From CAYSDH01 sp964429805 (GTDB lineage Bacteria; Bacteroidota; Bacteroidia; Flavobacteriales_D; JABDKJ01), in the NCBI GenBank assembly GCA_964429805.1, contig CAYSDH010000127.1, forward strand, positions 1 to 5,067: a stretch of DNA of 5,067 nucleotides. Reading direction: 5' to 3'. How positions within the stretch are numbered: the stretch's first letter is position 1; each line of letters opens with the position of its first letter. The notes under the pieces were generated by a model. The model saw only the letters and a program-made list of their open reading frames with translations. It searched no databases and was not told the origin of the DNA. A program made the translations under genes and the position numbers. Positions 1 to 5,067 of the stretch are shown here, one piece after another.

Positions 1-690
1 TTGCTTTATTCCCTTCGCTTGTGCCTCGTATGTGAACCAGATCTTGAGCCCGTCTTCGTCCTCAGTGATGAAGTCCTCATCGCAGACTTTAAACATTCGG
101 TTCTTGCCGTCTTGAGCTTTGTTGTTGTCCTTCTCTGTGCTGGCATCGCGGAGCGAGAAGTTCACGGCTTGGCCATCGGCCTTGAAGCGGTAGTTCTGAA
201 AATACTCGCTGGTCTTAATGTAATACTGGTCGTGATTAGCCCAGTAGAGTTTTACTTCTTCGCCTTCATACGGAATGGCGTAGACATCCTTCTTGTATCT
301 GCGCAACGAGATGAAATCGCCCTGGTGATAATAGCGCCTGAAAAAATCAGAGAGGTGACTGAACACTTCGTTGGCCAGTGCATCGGGGCTGCCTCCGCCT
401 TTGACTTGCTTGCGGAGAGCGATGATCTTGGGCTCTGCATTTGGATCATTGCCAAATTCGATTGCCGCAGCTTCTAATCGCTTGAGTTTTTCCTTTAGTT
501 CTTTTTCTTCTCCCGCACCACCTTGCGCGAGTATTTCGGTCACGCGACTCAGCAGTCTATTCTCCAAGAAGTCGGTGATCTCTTCCCGCTTCTGGTTCAT
601 GATGCGATAGATCCCAAAGTCGAGATCGGCCTGGTCGAGCATGAAGATCTTTTGCAGGGTGGAGACGAGGCGTTTGTATTGTTCGGTCAT
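1..690 (-). CDS. Type III Mod-like site-specific DNA methyltransferase, N-terminal part (3' end beyond window)
   Basis: Reading the minus strand from the ATG at 688-690 gives 230 codons with no stop to the window edge, so this is the start of a longer protein. Family members usually run to around 1000 residues. The N-terminus carries the motif LDQADLDFGIYRIM (residues 18-31), then NQKREEI and a charged helical stretch (about 60-77, EEKELKEKLK). A block around 124-170 follows, with GDFISLRRYKKDVYAIPYEGEE and KTSEYFQNYRF. I recognise this pattern from the long adenine-specific (COG2189/type III Mod-like) DNA methyltransferases. These proteins transfer a methyl group from AdoMet to adenine in a specific site and protect self DNA from a partner nuclease or defence complex. 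The catalytic DPPY-type motif, AdoMet site and target-recognition region lie outside the window, so activity cannot be judged. The start is 17 nt after the helicase stop, preceded by TTTTTAC and no Shine-Dalgarno sequence, so the two genes are probably co-transcribed. A DISARM DrmMI-type methylase is a less likely alternative. Confidence 0.85.
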   Translation of the reverse strand, partial: MTEQYKRLVSTLQKIFMLDQADLDFGIYRIMNQKREEITDFLENRLLSRVTEILAQGGAGEEKELKEKLKRLEAAAIEFGNDPNAEPKIIALRKQVKGGGSPDALANEVFSHLSDFFRRYYHQGDFISLRRYKKDVYAIPYEGEEVKLYWANHDQYYIKTSEYFQNYRFKADGQAVNFSLRDASTEKDNNKAQDGKNRMFKVCDEDFITEDEDGLKIWFTYEAQAKGIKQ

Positions 691-707
691 GTAAAAATGT
701 GAATGTC

Positions 708-3554
708 TTAGTTCAGTGTCCAGCGAAGGGTGAAGATGTGTTTTTCCTTGAAGCTGCGATCGAGGCGCTTGCTGATCTTTGTAATCATCTTGTCCCGCGC
801 GTCCTGGATCTTGTCTTCTTGGGTGAAGATTTGCTGACGTTGCTTACGCTGTCTTATTTCCAAGGCACGAATCTTCTTTTGTATGCTCAATTGCTCCAGC
901 GGTTCCAATGTCTTACCCGCATCTCGCGTCAGCGCCTTAATCCGTTTTTTAGTGTCATGGATTTCTTTTTCCAACAACAGTACCCGGTCTTCGGCCCAGC
1001 GGTTGAGCTTATTTACCTCTTGCTGTAAGTGGCGACTGTCATGCTCTTGCAGTTGAGCGCGTAGCCCTTTGAGCAAGGTCTTATGCGCCTTAGTTAGTCC
1101 GACTTCTTGACGGAGATCCGTATCTGCGTTGACCTCAGCCTCCAAGTCCATCATCTTGCTGATCTGCTCTTGCGCCAATATCTCCCCATCATCACTCATG
1201 GCAGTGAAGAGTAGGTGGTCAGTCTCCTCTAGCGAGTTGACTTCGACCATGTGCAAGTCGAGCCATCCGCTATGGCCTTGTATGGCGCTGAGCGCTTCAT
1301 TGTGCTTGGGGCCAGAACTGAGTCTAAACTCAAGGTGAGATGTGGGCAGGTCGAGTGTACCGTAGTGCTTGAGTATGCCATTGGCCAAGGGGTGATTGAT
1401 GCCGTATCGTCTGGCTTGCTCATTCTTCTTGTCCAAACTATAGATACCAGGCTTGACCGCAAAATCAAAAGGGCTCTCTTGGAGTTGAAACGTGTAGGTT
1501 TTCGGGTCGAACTTGGCCTTGCCACGCAAGTAGGTTTCAGTGACCAGCCACAACCAGCGCTGAAAACGACTGATGGAGATCTGGGCATCTTCCAAGCGAA
1601 TTCTCAGTTTCTCGATCACATCGGCATCGAAGTGCTCGAGTAGTTTGTCCTGTGACTCGGCTATACGCGCATCGATCTGCTCTTGAAACTCGGTCGTGAG
1701 CTCATCAAATGCTTTCTCGATCTCCTCGTTGCTACGACAAGAACCATAGATCTTGGCAATCTTCTGCTCAAAATTGACACCAGATTCGAGGGCGCCCAGT
1801 ACTTCGTCCGAAGCACCAAATACCCCATCAAAAAGTTTAAACTTCTGATCGAGCAATTGGAATACCCGTTGGTCAGCAGCATTGGCGATGTTGAGGAAGT
1901 TGACCACCACCACATCATGTTTCTGACCATACCGGTGACAGCGACCGATGCGCTGCTCTATTCGTTGTGGATTCCATGGTAGATCATAGTTGATGACCAT
2001 TGAGCAGAATTGCAGGTTGATACCTTCAGAAGCAGCCTCGGTGGCAATCATGATCTCCGCCTTATTCTTGAAATGCTCTACCAATGCCTGACGCGTGTCA
2101 GCCGTACGCGACCCACTCAGTTTATCTGTACCGGCATTACGCTGCTTATAGCTTTGATAGATCTGCTTGCTGAGCGGGTCATTGTTACTCCCATTGAATA
2201 GCATGACCTTACTCTTGTAAACTCCGCCATTGAGCATCTCGAATAGGTACTCTTGGGTGCGCCTTGACTCGGTAAAGATGATTGCCTTCCTCTGCGCACC
2301 TAGCTCATTGAGCATGGTAAACCCTTGTTCCAATGCAGTAGCCAGTTTCTCTCCTTTAGCATTATGCTCAATGGAGACAGCCAAGTCTCGAAAGCTTTTG
2401 AGTTCAACTAGCTCGCTCTTAATAGCCTCGGTCTCTTGATAGGAAAGTATGTCTTCAGTTGCTTCTTCAGAATCCCATTCTTCTTCTAGATCTTCTATCT
2501 CGTCTATGTCATCAAAGAGGGTTGCTATATAATCTTCGTCTGGGGCTTTCTCTTCAAGGACTAATTCAACTCCCTTAATGAGTTTTTCCAAAGTTTTAGT
2601 AACCGCAAATGAAGAAGAGGCGAGGAGTTTCCGCACAATGAGCGTAATAAGGTGACGCTTGCCTTGCGGCATGGAGTGCAAGAGCTCACGTTGAAGGTAC
2701 TCTGAAACATTCTCATAGAGTTCTTGCTCCTCAGGAGTAGGTTTGAACTTGATAGTAATGGGTCTGCGTTCGGTCCAAGGTACATGCTCACGCACTTGCT
2801 TACGCAAAGTGCGGTGCACCACCTGGCGCATACGCTCCTTGAGGTCTTGATAGTTGAGGCCGTCATCCTGCCTTACAAACTGTGATCGGAAACTCTCAAT
2901 GTTTCCAAATACGTGCTCGTCTATTATACTAGTAAGTCCGTACAGCTCTAGAAGGCTATTCTGTAAAGGCGTGGCAGTCAGTAAGATCTTTTTACTTTCC
3001 TTGATTGCCTCTTTGATGGTCTTGCCCATCTTGTTGGATGGCCTATAGACATTGCGCAGGCGATGAGCTTCATCGATGACAACCAAGTCCCAATTTGTTT
3101 GCGCTACATAGTCCGCATAAGCACTTGCGAAGTGGAACGAACAGATTACGATTTCCTTTCGTTCGAGCGGGTTCTGTTTGCCAGCCGCATGCAGTTCTTT
3201 GAATCGTTTGGACTCGAAAATCATTGATTCGAGATAGAACTTTTCCTCTAACTCGATAGCCCATTGTCTTCGAAGACTGGATGGGCAGATGATGAGTAAT
3301 CGTCTTTTATTCGAGGCCCAGAACTGAGATAGGAGTATTCCTGCTTCAATAGTCTTACCCAAACCGACTTCATCAGCGAGAATGGCGCCATTAGATAGGG
3401 GGGACTTGAATGCAAACAGAGCCGCCTCGATTTGGTGTGGATTCAGATCAACCTTAGCATCTATCAAGGCGCTCGACAGCTTCTCCGAGTCATCGGAGGC
3501 CCGCCTACGGGTGAGTTGTAGGCTGTAGTATTGGGCTTGGTAGTCTGTGAGCAT
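708..3554 (-). CDS. SNF2/RapA-like superfamily 2 DNA helicase/translocase of a defence locus
   Basis: This is a complete 948-residue protein with two RecA-like lobes. Lobe 1 has a Q-like LNPHQ (37-41), Walker A DEVGLGKTIEA (61-71, K67), motif Ia LIICPSSLRRQW (87-98), Walker B DEAH (161-164) and motif III LTATPLQN (192-199). Lobe 2 has motif IV AIIFTES (424-430), motif V TEAASEGINLQ (505-515), NYDLPWNP (522-529) and motif VI QRIGRCHRYGQ (534-544). All catalytic positions look intact, so it should hydrolyse ATP and move on double-stranded DNA. Between the lobes is a very acidic stretch (about 338-369). The C-terminal 400 residues hold no domain I can name and end in a long charged, probably coiled-coil segment (about 797-935). 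The ATG at 3552-3554 is the only good start: an in-frame stop lies ten codons upstream and the next Met (residue 111) would remove Walker A. There is no Shine-Dalgarno sequence. Length and DEVGLGKTIEAG resemble RapA. The methyltransferase immediately downstream instead suggests a restriction or DISARM DrmD-type role, which is inferred. No nuclease motif is evident. Confidence 0.93.
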   Translation of the reverse strand: MLTDYQAQYYSLQLTRRRASDDSEKLSSALIDAKVDLNPHQIEAALFAFKSPLSNGAILADEVGLGKTIEAGILLSQFWASNKRRLLIICPSSLRRQWAIELEEKFYLESMIFESKRFKELHAAGKQNPLERKEIVICSFHFASAYADYVAQTNWDLVVIDEAHRLRNVYRPSNKMGKTIKEAIKESKKILLTATPLQNSLLELYGLTSIIDEHVFGNIESFRSQFVRQDDGLNYQDLKERMRQVVHRTLRKQVREHVPWTERRPITIKFKPTPEEQELYENVSEYLQRELLHSMPQGKRHLITLIVRKLLASSSFAVTKTLEKLIKGVELVLEEKAPDEDYIATLFDDIDEIEDLEEEWDSEEATEDILSYQETEAIKSELVELKSFRDLAVSIEHNAKGEKLATALEQGFTMLNELGAQRKAIIFTESRRTQEYLFEMLNGGVYKSKVMLFNGSNNDPLSKQIYQSYKQRNAGTDKLSGSRTADTRQALVEHFKNKAEIMIATEAASEGINLQFCSMVINYDLPWNPQRIEQRIGRCHRYGQKHDVVVVNFLNIANAADQRVFQLLDQKFKLFDGVFGASDEVLGALESGVNFEQKIAKIYGSCRSNEEIEKAFDELTTEFQEQIDARIAESQDKLLEHFDADVIEKLRIRLEDAQISISRFQRWLWLVTETYLRGKAKFDPKTYTFQLQESPFDFAVKPGIYSLDKKNEQARRYGINHPLANGILKHYGTLDLPTSHLEFRLSSGPKHNEALSAIQGHSGWLDLHMVEVNSLEETDHLLFTAMSDDGEILAQEQISKMMDLEAEVNADTDLRQEVGLTKAHKTLLKGLRAQLQEHDSRHLQQEVNKLNRWAEDRVLLLEKEIHDTKKRIKALTRDAGKTLEPLEQLSIQKKIRALEIRQRKQRQQIFTQEDKIQDARDKMITKISKRLDRSFKEKHIFTLRWTLN

Positions 3555-3599
3555 ATTAGATAGCGGAATAATTGGCTTAAATTAACTGATAATCTTGTC

Positions 3600-3719
3600 T
3601 TAGAGGCCGAACAGAGAAAGCAAATTTTCTATGACTTTCTTATCCCACTCGTAATTGCCGTTTAAAATCATTGTCAATCCATCAAGTTCTGTTGCGCTAA
3701 CATCTGGCAACACATTATT
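3600..3719 (-). pseudogene. Coding-like C-terminal remnant upstream of the helicase
   Basis: The minus strand is open for 39 codons from 3719 to a TAA at 3600-3602, on the same strand as the helicase and ending 45 nt before its start. The translation reads like a protein C-terminus (contains LPDVSATELDGL, NGNYEWDKK and VIENLLSLFGL), with helical amphipathic pattern and varied composition. An in-frame TAA at 3720-3722 stops it from extending further. There is no ATG near its beginning, only a GTG at 3711-3713 with TTG right after. It could be the surviving tail of a former first operon gene, a very small real protein starting at GTG, or chance. I do not recognise the family. Confidence 0.35.
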
Positions 3720-3930
3720 TTATAATAAAAAGGAAAACCTAAACTTGAATAAATTCTGAAGTGAATATTGCGATGGTTTTGAAAATTCCCAGGGCTGGAA
3801 TGTGAGGGGATACGACCAGTGGTTATAGGTTGTTTGATTTACCAATGGAGTGAAATTTTAAAATTATTTTCATAGTTAATGGAGTTCGCATTTTCAAAAC
3901 AAGTACATAATCTGAAATGAACTTGGATTG

Positions 3931-4050
3931 AAAAGTGCGCAGGCCCGAAGATCCACCGGGCCGGTGCGGGCGGGAAGCTGGGCAAGGAGAATGGGGCTGT
4001 TGCCCCAGACCATGAAGTTGCTTGCTAATAAGCATAGCAGCGAATGCTGC
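3931..4050. repeat. GC-rich, hairpin-dense block (possible dispersed repeat or structured RNA)
   Basis: A sharply GC-rich stretch sits inside AT-rich flanks and carries several perfect inverted repeats. GGCCCG (3942-3947) pairs with CGGGCC (3957-3962). CACCGG (3954-3959) pairs with CCGGTG (3961-3966), which competes with the first. TGGGGC-TGTT-GCCCCA (3992-4007) is a six-pair stem with a four-base loop. GCAGC-GAAT-GCTGC (4037-4050) is a five-pair stem, with AGCAT/ATGCT as an alternative. Open frames through it (3823-4035 and 3894-4112, minus) look like by-products of composition. The density of short stems suggests a small repeat element or a structured transcript, but no known RNA family is recognised. 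Confidence 0.35.
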
Positions 4051-4137
4051 ACTTGACCAGCGGGCGGGCTGAAGGACTGGAGCTTCTTGATTCTTTGTTT
4101 ACGGATGGTCATGTTATTTTTTATGGGAATCCGTGAG

Positions 4138-4169
4138 CCCTTCGGGGTACTTTCTCATCAAGGAGAAAG
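4138..4169. other. Two adjacent small hairpins, the first with a TTCG loop
   Basis: CCC-TTCG-GGG (4138-4147) is a short stem with the very stable UUCG-type tetraloop. It is followed directly by CTTTCTC-ATCAAG-GAGAAAG (4150-4169), a perfect seven-pair stem with a six-base loop. No T tract follows on the plus strand, so a standard intrinsic terminator is not supported. Their role is unknown, and chance is possible for each one alone. Confidence 0.3.
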
Positions 4170-4250
4170 AATATAAAACAACGAGCCTCATCAAAGGTCG
4201 AATCGTCACTTAGTTAACATAATATAGATCAACGGTAGAATGGAGTATAT

Positions 4251-4359
4251 GTGCCGCAGCGAATGCGAGGCTTATATACGGCCCAAAAAAGTGCGCTAGA
4301 AAAAAAGATTGTTGGCCCGTGTGACGGGGCCGAGGTGCCGCATATGGCAGATGTGCGGC
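4251..4359. repeat. Short direct repeat GTGCCGCA with two GC-rich hairpins
   Basis: GTGCCGCA occurs at 4251-4258 and again at 4335-4342. Between and after the copies lie two stems. CCCGT-GTG-ACGGG (4316-4328) is extended by GG/CC across a one-base bulge (4314-4331). GCCGCA (4337-4342) pairs with TGCGGC (4354-4359) across an 11-base loop. GCAGCGAATGC at 4256-4266 is also found at 4037-4047, and AAAAGTGCGC at 4287-4296 also at 3931-3940, in the opposite relative order. These shared words link this block with the GC-rich block to its left, but each is short enough to be chance. Confidence 0.3.
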
Positions 4360-4368
4360 TACTTAATA

Positions 4369-4384
4369 CTTCGACTACGCTCAG
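4369..4384 (+). repeat. Single copy of a CTTCGACTACGCTCAG-type intergenic word
   Basis: The sequence CTTCGACTACGCTCAG stands between two hairpin-rich stretches. Words of the form CTTCGACTnCGCTCAG are familiar to me from dispersed intergenic repeats in many bacterial genomes, notably Bacteroidota. That is recollection, not a search. Only one copy is present here, so its repeat nature cannot be shown from this window. Confidence 0.35.
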
Positions 4385-4474
4385 CACAGGCGCCACGGCT
4401 AATTATAGGACAAGGAGTCTATAGGTGCATTTGTCGACCAGATTCACGGAGTTTGATTTAAGGCTGTATTTCAG

Positions 4475-4501
4475 TCAGATTTCAAATCCGTTCAAATCTG
4501 A
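4475..4501. repeat. Eight-base perfect inverted repeat TCAGATTT/AAATCTGA
   Basis: TCAGATTT (4475-4482) and AAATCTGA (4494-4501) are perfect inverted copies separated by 11 bases. The related word CAAATCTGA recurs near 4558-4566, and TTCAAAT is repeated several times nearby. This could be an AT-rich operator-like palindrome or a simple stem, but no gene start lies next to it, so no regulatory role can be assigned. Confidence 0.3.
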
Positions 4502-4636
4502 GTTCAATTTTAAGAGCCTGAATGACCATCTGTAAAGCTTCATTTCAAATATGCCCGCAAATCTGACATACGTAAAAGCCAGCGCAACAGAATCTTCAGG
4601 TAATGACAAATCGTTGATGTGCTGGTTAACATAGTA
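4475..4636 (-). pseudogene. Coding-like open frame without a start, possible gene remnant
   Basis: The minus strand is open for 53 codons from 4636 to the TGA at 4475-4477, between in-frame stops. The translation has a protein-like mix (contains HINDLSLPEDSVALAF and FEMKLYRWSFRLLKLN). The only ATG is internal and would leave about 22 residues. No family is recognised. Either a fragment of a lost gene or a chance open frame in AT-rich DNA would explain it. Confidence 0.2.
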
Positions 4637-4689
4637 TTATTATAGGATCTAAGAAGGAATTGCGTGCTGGCTAAGAGTAGCATTGCTGT

Positions 4690-5039
4690 ATGGTCATCAT
4701 TACCACACAGGGATTAATCAAATGGATCCTGGAACAATCCAGACATGCGGTACAGACTGCTCTAGCGCGCTTTGTCCTATAATGGATTGCGTTATGTCTA
4801 TGCAGCTTGGGGCAAGGGAGAGCGGTATTTTGCTTATTCAAGCAAAATGGCTGGTGAAGCCCGTCTGATCTTTGATCTTGCCGGGTAAACCAGCAGCTCG
4901 TACGCAGCAGAAGGGGAGCTGACAATAGAGTAGGAGAGTGCAGTCAATCTTTTTAAAAAGCAAGGCCATTCGGGCAGGGTGGAAGGCTTATGCAACAGCT
5001 TTGCTGGGGTATGTGCCTGGAACGGAGGGTCGGCCATAA
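4690..5039 (+). pseudogene. Three successive coding-like fragments in different plus-strand frames, possible decayed gene
   Basis: Three short plus-strand open stretches follow one another. 4690-4782 starts with ATG and reads through KWILEQSRHAVQTALARFVL to a TAA. 4766-4888 is in another frame and reads through YNGLRYVYAAWGKGERYF and KMAGEARLIFDLAG to a TAA. 4929-5039 reads through KSKAIRAGWKAYATALLGYV to a TAA. The first two overlap at the point where a one-base frame change would join them into a single sensible stretch. This is what a gene with frameshifts would look like. The fragments are short, unrecognised and overlapped by antisense open frames, so chance is not excluded. Confidence 0.22.
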
Positions 5040-5067
5040 GTTGGCTTTGAGCAAAATGTTTACTTAA

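Larger units (their letters stand above)
3600..5067. other. Gene-poor flank of about 1.5 kb with decayed or repetitive DNA
   Basis: No frame on either strand carries a convincing intact protein here. The open frames are short, mutually overlapping and without recognisable domains. The first part (about 3720-3930) is AT-rich. A GC-rich hairpin-dense block follows, then mixed sequence with several small hairpins, and finally a stretch with broken coding-like fragments. I see no tRNA cloverleaf, rRNA, transposase, integrase, long terminal inverted repeats or CRISPR-type spaced repeats. Such a stretch beside a two-gene defence operon fits an island border or a graveyard of lost genes, but this is inference. 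The sub-features listed separately are those I could define. Confidence 0.6.

Noticed and set aside
1..477. Long plus-strand open frame of 158 codons at the left edge, and another at 371-610
   Set aside because: They lie antisense to the methyltransferase, whose translation has clear family motifs. The plus-strand products are low-complexity and unrecognised.
1229..1643. Open frames on both strands within the helicase gene
   Set aside because: Overlapping by-products of the helicase coding sequence, with no own motifs or start context.
708..3554. Naming the helicase RapA or DrmD
   Set aside because: Length and Walker A wording resemble RapA and the neighbour suggests DrmD, but the sequence alone does not separate these, so no symbol is given.
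3704..3760. AT-rich stretch with TATAAA and a TAGGTTTT word (minus strand), as a promoter for the helicase
   Set aside because: The words only partly match the sigma-70 or Bacteroidota (TAnnTTTG) -7 element and no -33 TTTG lies at proper spacing, so a promoter cannot be placed with confidence.
3823..4112. Two overlapping minus-strand open frames (70 and 72 codons) across the GC-rich block
   Set aside because: They run through the hairpin-rich repeat-like stretch in different frames, share no recognisable domain, and look like products of base composition. The 72-codon frame has an A-rich start context, so a tiny real gene is not fully excluded.
4138..4169. Intrinsic terminator
   Set aside because: The stems are good but no T tract follows and no gene ends there.
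4671..5037. Overlapping open frames on both strands near the right edge (4671-4925 minus, 4683-4868 plus, 4834-5037 minus)
   Set aside because: They conflict with each other and have unusual composition with no motif. The plus-strand fragments listed as possible remnants read more like protein.
3600..5067. Integron attC sites, CRISPR array, tRNA or insertion sequence
   Set aside because: No paired RYYYAAC/GTTRRRY sites, no regularly spaced repeats, no cloverleaf, and no transposase or flanking terminal repeats could be found.

Overview
The window holds one complete large gene and the 5' part of a second. Both are on the minus strand and read right to left, and about 1.5 kb without a convincing intact gene lies upstream of them. 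The complete gene (708-3554) encodes a 948-residue SNF2/RapA-like superfamily 2 DNA translocase/helicase. Seventeen bases after its stop comes the start of a DNA methyltransferase (1-690, running off the left edge). Its N-terminal 230 residues match the type-III-Mod-like family of long adenine-specific DNA methyltransferases. This methyltransferase lacks a stop inside the window, so it is easy to miss.

A tightly spaced SNF2 helicase and modification methyltransferase are typical of defence islands. The two plausible settings are an extended type III-like restriction-modification locus, where a Res/DEAD helicase-nuclease would follow the methyltransferase, and a DISARM-class-1-like locus, where an SNF2 helicase (DrmD) neighbours an adenine methylase. 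The window does not include the genes that would decide between them.

The right-hand 1.5 kb (3600-5067) looks like an island flank or decayed DNA. It contains a 39-codon coding-like tail on the same strand just upstream of the helicase, a GC-rich hairpin-dense block (about 3931-4050), further small hairpins and short repeats, and short coding-like fragments broken by stops and frame changes (about 4475-4636 minus; 4690-5039 plus). I found no tRNA, rRNA, intact transposase, integrase or CRISPR array.

The organism is probably a bacterium of the Bacteroidota or a relative. Neither gene start has a Shine-Dalgarno sequence and the sequence before both starts is A/T-rich, both usual in that phylum. 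The intergenic DNA is AT-rich with a moderate-GC coding region. This assignment is an inference and not firm.
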